A stretch of DNA of 64,000 nucleotides from the NCBI GenBank assembly GCA_020859985.1, contig JAJBVD010000034.1, positions 124,001-188,000 of the forward strand, written 5' to 3'. Shown here one piece after another: positions 53,753 to 62,220 of this stretch; position 1 is the first letter of the stretch; each line of letters opens with the position of its first letter. Source of the stretch: Clostridiales bacterium (lineage in GTDB: Bacteria > Bacillota > Clostridia > Lachnospirales > Lachnospiraceae). Made by a program: the position numbers and the translations under genes. The notes beneath the pieces are model-generated. The model did not search any database. It was given only the letters and a program-made list of their open reading frames with translations, and was not told the origin of the DNA.

Positions 53753-53780
53753 TGGAACATAAAGTTTACTTTATCGCCCA
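53753..53780. other. Putative recombinase crossover site, right
   Basis: TGGAACATAA, centre agtttact, then the half-decayed arm TTATCGCCCA. Inverted relative to the left site. It overlaps the last codons and the stop of the recombinase gene. Confidence 0.65.
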
Positions 53781-54401
53781 TTTCCTGTTTCCTTTTTCCG
53801 CGACCCATCTGCGGAAGGTGCTGTGTGCGATACCCAGCTGTTCCGCAGCTCGTCTGGCGCTGATTTCTCCGGCGCGGTACTTTTCCATCAGAATGAAGAA
53901 TTCCTGCGAGCGTTCCTTCGGCGGCGCGCCAAAGCGGACGCCTCTCGCTCTGGCTGCGGCAATGCCTTCTTTTTGGCGTTCGTGTGTCTTCTCGCGTTCG
54001 AGCTGGGCGAAGCAACACAGTACTTCGAGGAAGATGGCGCTGATCAGTTTCGCCGTTACACCTTCGATGCCACGTGTGGTATTCAGAAGCGGCATATCCA
54101 GCACAACGATAGCCACGTCCTTTGTCCGTGTGATCAGGCGCCATTCGTCGATGATTTCATCGTAATTACGGCCGAGGCGGTCAACGCTTTTGATGACCAG
54201 AGTGTCGCCGGCTTTCAGCTTCGCGATCATTTCTTTGTAAGCGGGCCGGTTGAAATCCTTGCCGGAGAAACCCCAGTCGGAGAAGATGTTTTCTTTCGGC
54301 ACGCCGTATTCGCGCATGGCGATCAGCTGCCTGTCCAGGTTCTGTGTCTGTGAGCTCACCCGTACATATCCGTATACCTTTTCCATTTCTTTCATTTCCA
54401 T
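53766..54401 (-). CDS. Small serine recombinase (resolvase/invertase family)
   Basis: A 211-residue enzyme: the catalytic start VYGYVRVSSQTQNLDRQ with nucleophile Ser, SDWGFSGKDFNRPAYKEM, the DRLGRNYDEI motif, FAQLEREKTHERQKEGIAAA, and a C-terminal Hin-like helix-turn-helix (ISARRAAEQLGIAHSTFRRW). AAGGAGG precedes the ATG. Its 3' end runs into one of two inverted 28-base sites, so it is likely an invertase acting on the adjacent promoter segment. Resolution of a lost transposon is the alternative. Confidence 0.92.
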   Translation of the reverse strand: MEMKEMEKVYGYVRVSSQTQNLDRQLIAMREYGVPKENIFSDWGFSGKDFNRPAYKEMIAKLKAGDTLVIKSVDRLGRNYDEIIDEWRLITRTKDVAIVVLDMPLLNTTRGIEGVTAKLISAIFLEVLCCFAQLEREKTHERQKEGIAAARARGVRFGAPPKERSQEFFILMEKYRAGEISARRAAEQLGIAHSTFRRWVAEKGNRKWAIK

Positions 54402-54454
54402 GATGTGTCCTCCTTGTGATTGTTTTTTGAATCATTGTAACTATTTGAAAAAGA

Positions 54455-54545
54455 ATGCGCTTAAGCGCATCCCCGCGGAGCGTTTTACAATATAAGAAAT
54501 GGAATTTCTTATATTGTAAAACAACGCTTCGCATTTGCTGCGAAG
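54455..54545. repeat. Cluster of palindromes upstream of the recombinase gene
   Basis: ATGCGCTTAAGCGCAT (54455-54470), a perfect inverted repeat with 19-base arms and a GGA centre (54482-54522, arms GTTTTACAATATAAGAAAT), and CTTCGCA/TGCGAAG (54527-54545). It fills the promoter region of the recombinase. Confidence 0.85.
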
Positions 54546-54577
54546 TACGTGTAAAAAGTATGTTTAAAAGGAAAAAA

Positions 54578-54608
54578 ATAAGAGCCATTTACGGCTCTTA
54601 CTTTTTCT
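54578..54608. terminator. Bidirectional terminator
   Basis: AAGAGCC/GGCTCTT stem with a 6-base loop, T-rich on both sides (actttttctt on plus, atttttttcc on minus). It ends the RloAB-like operon on the minus strand. Confidence 0.8.
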
Positions 54609-54701
54609 TATTTTTCATTCGGGAAGTATTTTAAAGATATTTTAAACAGATTCGAAAATGCATCATAGCCTGAGGCTCGATTGCACTAAATGAACAATGC
54701 T

Positions 54702-55352
54702 TCACCAGTCTATCACCTCAAAAAATTCCTCAATATTACTCCCCCTGACCGAGAGACAATCAAAATCAACGATAGTTTCGGTGATCTCCACATCAAACGA
54801 TTCTCTTTTGATTATATATGTGTTTTTCACAAGCTTTCTGCCGCCGTCTAAACGTTGTAGCATCGTTTGATAGCCATTACTTCCATTATTCAGATAGTTG
54901 TAGATGTCTGTCTTTCCCTTTAATGCGGATACACTTTGGAAGCCCAACTGGTTTTTGATGAAGGATGCCGTGCCCTGCCCCTTATAGCTCGTTATATGCA
55001 GACAGGTAACATATTCAAAATCAGGGTTGTCCACTATCAGAAAATGAGGCGCAGCTTTTTTAGCATTTTGCATTTGGCAATATTCTAACAGTTTTTCGAA
55101 TCCTTCTTTCTCACCCTTACCATTTTGGATTCTGTCAGCATCCACAATGATAAACTTGGCGATACAATTGGTCTGTGCTTTTGTACAGATCACGTCCAGA
55201 AAACTCTGATACCCTCCGCCTTTCATATTAATCAGTTGCAGGGATATTTCTACCCCCTGGTTCTTCCGCATCTGATCGATATAATGAAATTCCGTATCTC
55301 CTTCACAAAATACGACAAATTTCTTTTTAAGTTCCCGCTTTGGCCTACTCAT
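54702..55352 (-). CDS. RloB-like protein (AbiLii type)
   Basis: A 216-residue RloB-family protein with a Toprim-like nuclease core: KFVVFCEGDTEFHYIDQM at the start (conserved Glu), IIVDADRIQNGKG (acidic metal site), and LIVDNPDFEYVTCLH. RloB proteins pair with RloA-type ATPases in phage defence (AbiL and related systems). The start overlaps the ATPase stop by 8 bases. The C-terminal half is diverged. Confidence 0.8.
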   Translation of the reverse strand: MSRPKRELKKKFVVFCEGDTEFHYIDQMRKNQGVEISLQLINMKGGGYQSFLDVICTKAQTNCIAKFIIVDADRIQNGKGEKEGFEKLLEYCQMQNAKKAAPHFLIVDNPDFEYVTCLHITSYKGQGTASFIKNQLGFQSVSALKGKTDIYNYLNNGSNGYQTMLQRLDGGRKLVKNTYIIKRESFDVEITETIVDFDCLSVRGSNIEEFFEVIDW

Positions 55353-56520
55353 AAGCAGTACCTCCCAGAATTCCCTTCATGTAAAACTCATAGATTTTAG
55401 TATTCTCATAACGAACTTCCGGAAAATCAGCTAAAGAATATAGGTCTGAAACCAGAGTATCCCTATCCTTGGTAATAAAATATATCTGTTCCTTCATATA
55501 GGTTGCAAGGTTCAAATGCAATACATTGTGAGTAGAGAAAATGAACTGACCCTGATGGTGTTTCCCATTAATAAACGCGACAACACGATCGGACAAAATG
55601 GGATTTAATACCCGATCCATCTCGTCTGCAAATACCGTTCTGTTCTCATATACGACCCGAAAAATCTGCACAGCCCACTTGAAGAATTCACGTACTCCTG
55701 CGGAATCCATAGAAAGTTCACGCTTCATAATCTGCCCAGCTTGATTTCTGCGAATGATTACAGTTTTGCTGTACGGCTTCTCTTCATCTATCTGCACATC
55801 ACAGATGCTGTAATCCACCATGCGAAATATCTCTACATAGCGGGAATCTTTCATGATATCTAAATCCGTATTCCGTTTCAGAAGCGCATTTTGATCATTA
55901 CTGTTCGGAAGTTCTACTGACAGTGATTCATTCATCCACTCGGTCACTGCCAATGCGTTCTCATCACCGAGTATGGCTAATTTTGTTATAAAAAGGCCTA
56001 TTCCCATCTGCCTGATATCAACCAAATGCGGCAGATGGTTCTTTACTTCTGATGATATGTCATAGCCGCCAGCCTCATTTCTTTTAAAAGAAAACAGCTT
56101 CTTCCCGGTGCCTGAACGATCCTTTCGAAAATATAACTCTTCACAGACAATTCCGATGCTATCGATTTCAAGAATATATCGATATATTTTCGTACCATTC
56201 AGGAGCAATTCCAGTTCAAAGAATTGGGTAGAGTTCTCTTTATTATCCCTACTCGATGCATTTACATAAGGTGTAAAACTCCTGACCATGTCGTTATCTG
56301 AAAACAGTGATTTCAGATATCTGAGACTGGCCATGAAATTAGATTTGCCTCCAGCATTTTCGCCAACAATTACTGCAGTCTTCAGCGGGTTTATGCCCAA
56401 ATCATCTGCTACATAATTATCCGGATATCTTTTCTTTACTTTTCCTTTTGGAGCTTCCATAGAGAACTCATAGTTGCCCCAGAATGAACAGAAGTTATTA
56501 AATCGGTATCGAATCAGCAT
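55345..56520 (-). CDS. RloA-like AAA ATPase (AbiLi type)
   Basis: A 391-residue OLD/Rad50-like ATPase: Walker A VIVGENAGGKSNFMASLRYL, an SMC-like start YRFNNFCSFWGNYEFSMEAP, a helical lid, VVYENRTVFADEMDRVLNP (Walker B) and FIFSTHNVLHLN (H-loop). With the downstream RloB-like gene it forms a two-gene AbiL/RloAB-like defence operon that probably blocks phage by abortive infection. The start at 56520 has AAGGAG at 9-base spacing. Confidence 0.82.
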   Translation of the reverse strand: MLIRYRFNNFCSFWGNYEFSMEAPKGKVKKRYPDNYVADDLGINPLKTAVIVGENAGGKSNFMASLRYLKSLFSDNDMVRSFTPYVNASSRDNKENSTQFFELELLLNGTKIYRYILEIDSIGIVCEELYFRKDRSGTGKKLFSFKRNEAGGYDISSEVKNHLPHLVDIRQMGIGLFITKLAILGDENALAVTEWMNESLSVELPNSNDQNALLKRNTDLDIMKDSRYVEIFRMVDYSICDVQIDEEKPYSKTVIIRRNQAGQIMKRELSMDSAGVREFFKWAVQIFRVVYENRTVFADEMDRVLNPILSDRVVAFINGKHHQGQFIFSTHNVLHLNLATYMKEQIYFITKDRDTLVSDLYSLADFPEVRYENTKIYEFYMKGILGGTAYE

Positions 56521-56529
56521 CTTCAGCAT

Positions 56530-56924
56530 CTCCTTACGAATACAATATCTTTTATCATCGACTTGATTATAACATGATGAGTTTTCAGTGTAAACCAGAT
56601 ATTTGATTTTGTTTCGTTGAAATTGCGCAAATATTTAATGTTTTTGCATCCAGCAATTCGAATTTCTGTTTTTGATTGGGGTTTGAGAATAGTCCTTATG
56701 TTCAAATTTCATTTGTCCACATCAATAGCCATTTGTAAGTCTCTCTGATTATTATTTCACGCGAGACATTCCTTTGAATTGTGTCCCAGGACATACTTTT
56801 TTCGTTTTTTGCTGCAAATTAATGGGTTGAAGTTGACACTTATTAGGCTTATAATAGGCGCGTGAAAAAGGCAAAAAGAGTAGGAACGTGAACAAGGCAG
56901 ATGCTGTCGTTAAAGGGAGGCTCC
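56530..56924. other. Intergenic region between the defence and potassium operons
   Basis: The right end holds the ktrB promoter. No riboswitch of the ydaO (c-di-AMP) type could be recognised. The rest is AT-rich without a gene. Confidence 0.5.
56827..56855 (+). promoter_or_regulatory. Promoter of ktrB
   Basis: TTGAAG, 17 bases, TATAAT, 70 bases before the ktrB start. A TTGACA just inside the spacer is too close to the -10 box to act as the -35. Confidence 0.65.
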
Positions 56925-58304
56925 ATGAATTCGATTTTCAGCAAATCTGTTTTCAGCAGGTTGCAGGCGCTGCGTGAGCTGCGGGTGTCGAGGACCCGGA
57001 TGATCATGGGCGGGTTTCTGATCATTATTCTTGCGGGAGCATGTCTTCTGATGCTGCCCTTTGCCACGAAAAGCGGGCAGCAGACGACGTTTTCGGGGGC
57101 GCTGTTTACGGCGGTCTCGTCTACCTGTGTGACCGGTCTGATCGTGTATGACACCTGGACGCACTGGACGGTCTTTGGGCAGCTTGTCATTCTGACGATG
57201 ATCCAGATCGGGGGACTGGGATTTATCACGATCGGCACCTTTGCCATGGTGCTGCTGGGGAAGAAGATCGGCCTTGCCGGGCGGGAGCTGATCCACGAAA
57301 GTCTGAATACGCTGCAGCTGCGCGGGAGTGTGCATCTGGTACGGCGGATTATCGGCGGTACGCTGATATTTGAGGGGACGGGCGCTCTTCTGCTCTCCGT
57401 TCGCTTTGTGCCGCAGATGGGTTTTTTTAAGGGTGTTTACTACGGTATTTTCCATGCGGTATCGGCATTCTGCAACGCAGGCTTTGACCTGATGGGATAT
57501 CGGGAGCCTTACTCTTCTTTCTGTGCATATGCGGGCGATCCGCTGGTCAATCTTGTTCTGTGTGCGCTGATCTTGATCGGCGGCATCGGCTTTATCGTAT
57601 GGGAGGATCTCTGGGAGAACCGCTGGCACTGGAAGCGCTATTCGCTGCAGACGAAGATTGTCCTGACTGCCACAGTATCTCTGACGGTGGTTGGCACGAT
57701 CCTGTTTCTGATCTCGGAGCGCGGCAATCTGCTGGCCGGGATGAGTGCTCCGGACCGTTTCTGGCGCGCCCTGTTTTCCAGTATCACGCCAAGAACAGCC
57801 GGGTTTAACACCATTGATACGGCGTCTCTGACGAATGGCAGCAAGATTCTGACCATGTGCCTGATGTTTATCGGCGGCAGCCCGGGTTCGACTGCTGGCG
57901 GCATTAAGACGACCACGATCGTCGTTATTTTGCTCTATATCCGCGCGTATCTGCTGCACAATCAGGATCTCACTGCGTTTGGACGGCGTTTGAGTCCGGA
58001 TGTGATGAAGCGGGCCAGCGTGGTTGTGTTTATCAATTATTTTCTGGCGTTGTCGGCGATCCTGATTCTTCTGATCGGACAGGAGCTGCCGCTTGCGGAT
58101 GTTTTGTTTGAGGGGTTTTCCGCGATCGGGACGGTAGGGATGTCGACCGGCGTGACGCGTGATCTGAACGCGCTCTCGCGCACGGTGATCATGATCCTGA
58201 TGTTTCTTGGCAGAGTCGGCAGTCTGTCATTTGCCATGTCGTTTACGGAGAAAAGGCGCCCCGGAAAGATTCGTTACCCGGAAGCGGATATTATTGTCGG
58301 TTAG
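56925..58304 (+). CDS. ktrB: Trk/Ktr-type potassium uptake membrane subunit
   Basis: A 459-residue potassium channel-like transporter with four M1-P-M2 repeats. Selectivity-loop glycines are seen at SSTCVTGLIVYD, SAFCNAGFDLMG, TPRTAGFNTID and FSAIGTVGMSTG. It imports K+ together with the KtrA gating ring encoded 105 bases downstream. AAAGGGAGG precedes the ATG at 56925. Confidence 0.94.
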   Translation: MNSIFSKSVFSRLQALRELRVSRTRMIMGGFLIIILAGACLLMLPFATKSGQQTTFSGALFTAVSSTCVTGLIVYDTWTHWTVFGQLVILTMIQIGGLGFITIGTFAMVLLGKKIGLAGRELIHESLNTLQLRGSVHLVRRIIGGTLIFEGTGALLLSVRFVPQMGFFKGVYYGIFHAVSAFCNAGFDLMGYREPYSSFCAYAGDPLVNLVLCALILIGGIGFIVWEDLWENRWHWKRYSLQTKIVLTATVSLTVVGTILFLISERGNLLAGMSAPDRFWRALFSSITPRTAGFNTIDTASLTNGSKILTMCLMFIGGSPGSTAGGIKTTTIVVILLYIRAYLLHNQDLTAFGRRLSPDVMKRASVVVFINYFLALSAILILLIGQELPLADVLFEGFSAIGTVGMSTGVTRDLNALSRTVIMILMFLGRVGSLSFAMSFTEKRRPGKIRYPEADIIVG

Positions 58305-58408
58305 CCGGAAAAGCAGGAATATCCCGGGCAATAGCAGGGAACGAAGTTTCCCATATCACTGGAGAGCATCTGTCAGCAAATGGCTGATGCTTTGAGGAGG
58401 AAAATTGT

Positions 58409-59065
58409 ATGAAATCCATCTTAATCATCGGACTTGGCGATTTTGGTCATTACCTCTGCCGCGATCTGGCGGGGCTGAAAAATGAGATCATGGTCGTGGA
58501 TCAGGACGAGACCGCGCTGGAGGATCTGCTGGATGTTGTGTCTGACAGTCTGATCGCGGACTGCACCCGCGAGAGCGTCCTCAAAAAGCTCGGCGTGGAC
58601 AATTTTGACATTTGTTTTGTGTGTATCAGCGGCAATTTTCAGAGCAGCCTGGAGATCACGAGCCTGTTAAAAGACCTGGGGGCAAAATACGTCGTCAGCA
58701 TGGTGCGCAGCGAGGTTCACGCAAAGTTTCTTCTGCGCAACGGGGCAGACGAGGTCATCCACCCGAACCGCGGCGCGGCGATGCGGGCCGCCGTGAAGTA
58801 CAACAATGACCATATTTTTGACTACATTGATCTGAAGGATGGATATTCAATTTACGAGATCACGCCGTTAAAGGAATGGCTGAATAAGACGATCCTCTCG
58901 TCTGACATCCGTGCCCGGCATGATATGTATATCATCGGCATCATCAGTCCGGACGGCGGCACGAATTTTATGCCGGATCCGCAGACAATCATCCGGGAGG
59001 GCGACCACCTCATGGTGCTCGCGCACCGGGAGACAGTCGACCGGCTGATGAAGAAGCTGCGCTAA
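58409..59065 (+). CDS. ktrA: Potassium uptake regulatory subunit (RCK domain)
   Basis: A 218-residue peripheral RCK protein: IIGLGDFGHYLCRDLAG (NAD/ATP-binding GxGxxG), VVDQDETALEDLLDVV, and a TrkA-C domain (ISPDGGTNFMPDPQTIIREG, HLMVLA). It forms the ring that opens KtrB on ATP binding. GAGGAGG precedes the start. A small hairpin (AGCATC...GATGCT) lies just upstream. Confidence 0.95.
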   Translation: MKSILIIGLGDFGHYLCRDLAGLKNEIMVVDQDETALEDLLDVVSDSLIADCTRESVLKKLGVDNFDICFVCISGNFQSSLEITSLLKDLGAKYVVSMVRSEVHAKFLLRNGADEVIHPNRGAAMRAAVKYNNDHIFDYIDLKDGYSIYEITPLKEWLNKTILSSDIRARHDMYIIGIISPDGGTNFMPDPQTIIREGDHLMVLAHRETVDRLMKKLR

Positions 59066-59095
59066 GGCGATATAAAAAGGAGACGGGAAACATCA

Positions 59096-60850
59096 ATGGA
59101 AAATAATGATTATTATATGGAAGACGCCATGCGGATTCTGGCGGAGACCTACCATAAGATTTTGAAGATCAACCTCACGGCGGATACGCATATTAATATC
59201 AAGGTCTATCAGTCGGAGCAGAATGATTCGCACGGGTATGCCAGTAAAATATCCGACTGGCTGCGCAATTTCGCCGTCTCCGGTCAGGTCTATGAAAAGG
59301 ATGTGGATTCCTATCTGCATTTCACGGATATTCATACGATCGGTGCGCACTTTGAGCACAGTGATGAATGTCTGCGCCTTCGCTATCGCCGCCAGACGAA
59401 CGGCACCTTTCGCTGGGTTATGATGGAGCTTCTGAAAGCGAGCGACTATACGCCGGAAAACCAGACGCTGATGCTGTACATACAGGATATCCATGACACA
59501 TATATCCGCGAGTTTGAGGCACAGAAAGAGCTGGAATATCTAAGCCGGTTCGACACGCTGACCGGCCTGAAAAATCTGTATTCCTACCGTTCTATGTGTG
59601 ACATGGTCGCTTCGGAGTCCTCTCCGCGTCCGATCGGCGTCATGTTCTCCGATCTGAACGGACTGAAGATCATCAATGACACCATGGGACATGATAAGGG
59701 CAATGAGTTCATCTGCAGCTATGCCGCTATGCTCTGTGATCATTTCCCCAATTATGATGCTTTCCGTATCAGCGGAGATGAGTTTCTGATTGTGAGCATC
59801 GATGACCATGAGGCCTCGTTTCGGGAGCATGCCGAGATGTTCCGGCGCCTGCTTGAAGTAGACGGGCTCCCCCGCGCTGCAGTAGGCTTTTCCTGGAAAA
59901 TGGGCAACCGCATTGAGGCGGTGACCGCGGAAGCGGAGACTCTCATGTACAGCGACAAGCAGAGCTTTTATGAAGTGCATCCGGAATATAAGCACAGTGT
60001 CGTCGAGCAGTCCTATCACGATGAAATGGCTTCGCTGATCAGCGTTCTCACGGATTCCTACGAGGTTCTTCTGCTCGCGGATCTGGATAAAGATACGTAT
60101 CACATCATCAAACAGAATTCGACCAGCATCAATGCCGGCGAGCCTGTGAATGGCATTTATTCCCGGCGCAATGATAATTTCTGCAACGATTATATCTCCG
60201 ACGATTTCCGTGAGCTGCGCCGCAATGTCGGCAGCATTGCCAATCTCAAGGAGCAGATGCGCACGGAGAATCACATCATCTGTGATTATCGCCTCAAGGA
60301 TGGGCAATGGCGGGAATCCGCTTTCTGGAAGACCGGCGCTGATGTTGACGGCAGGCCGACAAAGATCATTTATTACTCGCAAAAGATCGACCATTCGATG
60401 ACAGAGCGCTTAACCCGCCGCCGCAGGGCAGAGAAGAATCTGGAGCTGATGGCCGGGCTGAATGAGGTCTATCGCTCGATCAGCCTGATCAATCTGGACA
60501 ATGAACAGCTCTATCTGCAAAAAAATAACACCCTTCCGGATCGCGTCAGCGAGCTGATGGATGATGTTCCGTATGAAACTATGATTCGTCAGTTTGCGCA
60601 GAATTTCCTTGAGCCAGCGGACGCCGAAGCTTTTATCCGGGAGGCGGATCTGCTTCTTGTCCGTAAGGAGCTGCAGTATAAAAAGAGCTATCGCGTTCTC
60701 TGCCGCATAAAACCAGAGATGCAGTCCGAGGTTGGGGCCAGATATGAGAAGTTCAGCTACTGCTTTTCCGGTGGAAAAAACAACCATTCTATCGTCATGG
60801 CGACACGGGATATCACCGATGTGGTGGAATGGGGACGAAATATACTGTAG
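59096..60850 (+). CDS. GGDEF-domain signalling protein with flanking sensor-like domains
   Basis: A 584-residue protein. Residues about 1-140 resemble a PAS-like fold. A diguanylate-cyclase domain spans about 150-300: RFDTLTGLKNLYSYR, FSDLNGLKIINDTMGHDKGN, and the active-site RISGDEFLI (SGDEF in place of GGDEF, which is tolerated in active enzymes). A second PAS-like region (300-440) and a C-terminal helical region follow. There is no membrane segment. It probably makes c-di-GMP in the cytosol or binds it; activity is unproven. It follows ktrA by 30 bases. Confidence 0.82.
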   Translation: MENNDYYMEDAMRILAETYHKILKINLTADTHINIKVYQSEQNDSHGYASKISDWLRNFAVSGQVYEKDVDSYLHFTDIHTIGAHFEHSDECLRLRYRRQTNGTFRWVMMELLKASDYTPENQTLMLYIQDIHDTYIREFEAQKELEYLSRFDTLTGLKNLYSYRSMCDMVASESSPRPIGVMFSDLNGLKIINDTMGHDKGNEFICSYAAMLCDHFPNYDAFRISGDEFLIVSIDDHEASFREHAEMFRRLLEVDGLPRAAVGFSWKMGNRIEAVTAEAETLMYSDKQSFYEVHPEYKHSVVEQSYHDEMASLISVLTDSYEVLLLADLDKDTYHIIKQNSTSINAGEPVNGIYSRRNDNFCNDYISDDFRELRRNVGSIANLKEQMRTENHIICDYRLKDGQWRESAFWKTGADVDGRPTKIIYYSQKIDHSMTERLTRRRRAEKNLELMAGLNEVYRSISLINLDNEQLYLQKNNTLPDRVSELMDDVPYETMIRQFAQNFLEPADAEAFIREADLLLVRKELQYKKSYRVLCRIKPEMQSEVGARYEKFSYCFSGGKNNHSIVMATRDITDVVEWGRNIL

Positions 60851-60930
60851 AAATATCGGAAATGGGGAAAAATGGGGGCGGAATATACTGTGAAAAATAT
60901 CGGAAATGGGGAAAAATGGGGACGGAATAT
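60830..60930. repeat. 44-base tandem repeat across the end of the GGDEF gene
   Basis: Two full copies and one partial copy of a 43-44-base unit (starts at 60830, 60873 and 60917). The first copy contains the stop codon at 60848-60850. Confidence 0.85.
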
Positions 60931-61005
60931 GGCATAAGGATACAGGAGTACCGGTATCCGGTGGATGATCATTTAACCCTCGCACCCATGAAGTGCATGC
61001 ACTCG

Positions 61006-61449
61006 TCAGGGAGCGGCCAGCAGGTCGTCCTCCCACCGCTGCAGATTCCCCAGGATCTCCATCACTCTTTGATGTGCCATCTCTACCTGACGCTGCGCGT
61101 CATTGATCCGCGACTGTACCATCCAGTCTGCGACGGCGCCGTCAAAGAACAGATCCGCAAAACTTAAAAAACCGCCCACTTCTATATTAAAGTTCATCGG
61201 GATATCGATATCGCGCAGCTCTTTTTTCAGCACCTGCAGATAATATTTTGCATCTTCAATCTGACGGCGGGCTTTATCCATACGACCATGCTTGAGCAGA
61301 GTGGTGACTGTTCCGCCTCCGAACAGGTCCAGAAGTCCCCAGTTCCTCGCGCCCTTCAGCTCACGTCCGGCGTTCTCCAGACTGTCCAGCGCACGGTTCG
61401 CCGCCGTGATGGCTTCGCGCACTTCTCTGAGTGTGTCCTGCTTCGTCAT
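61006..61449 (-). CDS. Conserved hypothetical helical protein
   Basis: A 147-residue protein: an N-terminal coiled coil (TLREVREAITAANRALDSLE), a glycine-rich loop (WGLLDLFGGGTVTTLLKHGR), then FLSFADLFFDGAVADWMVQS and a second coiled coil. The Gly-rich centre and two flanking helices are a pattern I recall from conserved Bacillota proteins of unknown role. No signal peptide. It stands alone. Confidence 0.7.
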   Translation of the reverse strand: MTKQDTLREVREAITAANRALDSLENAGRELKGARNWGLLDLFGGGTVTTLLKHGRMDKARRQIEDAKYYLQVLKKELRDIDIPMNFNIEVGGFLSFADLFFDGAVADWMVQSRINDAQRQVEMAHQRVMEILGNLQRWEDDLLAAP

Positions 61450-61639
61450 GCTGTCGCTCCTCTCTTTCGCCCCATGATTTCTGATTCATGATCCGCTGCA
61501 TTCCGTATCCGATCCCTGCAGACTGCGCCGAGATTTGTTTCCGCAGCGCTTAATGATCTGATCTTCCGCCAAAACATAATAAAAATAAAAAACATAAGTC
61601 GTTTTCAGACACTACTAAGAAGATACGGAACCGTTGCAT

Positions 61640-62191
61640 TCAGACAAATTCGGTCGGAAACCGGCAGAGCGCCTCATAGACATCCGGACATTTACGTTTC
61701 AGAGAAATCAGCCGTCCATCCTTTCCCAGAAAGCAATGACCGGTCTCCCCTGTACAGCAGAGCGCGTCGTCGCCGTCCCGCAGCACCTCATACTTCAGCG
61801 TCAGACGGATCCCGTCAAATTTCTCAATCGCCGCCCGTATTTTTACCGTCTCGCCAAAGCGAACGCTTTTTACGATCTTCGCGTTGATCGAGAGCACCGG
61901 GCTCATGATGCCTTCCGCTTCCAGCCTGTCATAGCCGTACCCGATCTCGTCCAGAGTATGCACCCTGCACTCTTCGAACCAACGGACAAAGTTGGAATGA
62001 TGCACGACCTGCATCTGGTCGGTCTCATAATACTGCACTTTGTGAATCCACGGGGTGATCACTGCAGCAGTAGCGGCCGCTTCTTCTGTTCCGGTGACTG
62101 CAGCAGCCACGACCGTTCCTTTCGGCCCGGTGGCTGCCGCTTCAGCGCTGTTTTTATCTGTATGAGCATTCGTTTCCTTAATGATATCCAT
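61640..62191 (-). CDS. Acyl-CoA thioesterase (YbgC/4HBT hotdog family)
   Basis: A 183-residue protein. Residues 45-183 are a hotdog-fold thioesterase: KVQYYETDQMQVVHHSNFVR with catalytic Asp, FEECRVHTLDEIGYGYD, and an RVEGE-like strand region KIRAAIEKFDGIRLTLKYEV. The first 44 residues are an Ala/Thr/Glu-rich extension not usual in the family. It probably hydrolyses short acyl-CoA. It lies 29 bases after the glycyl-tRNA synthetase stop on the same strand. Confidence 0.82.
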   Translation of the reverse strand: MDIIKETNAHTDKNSAEAAATGPKGTVVAAAVTGTEEAAATAAVITPWIHKVQYYETDQMQVVHHSNFVRWFEECRVHTLDEIGYGYDRLEAEGIMSPVLSINAKIVKSVRFGETVKIRAAIEKFDGIRLTLKYEVLRDGDDALCCTGETGHCFLGKDGRLISLKRKCPDVYEALCRFPTEFV

Positions 62192-62220
62192 ATCTGCTGT
62201 CCTTCATACGTAGCATGGTC

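Noticed and set aside
53766-54401. Recombinase as a transposon resolvase
   Set aside because: Not excluded, but no transposase or Tn3-type ends are nearby, and the adjacent sites are inverted rather than direct, which favours inversion over deletion.
56530-56924. ydaO/c-di-AMP riboswitch before ktrB
   Set aside because: Expected from the gene's function, but the conserved riboswitch segments are not visible.
59540-60394. A 284-residue minus-strand frame opposite the GGDEF gene
   Set aside because: Antisense shadow; the plus strand carries the recognisable catalytic motifs.
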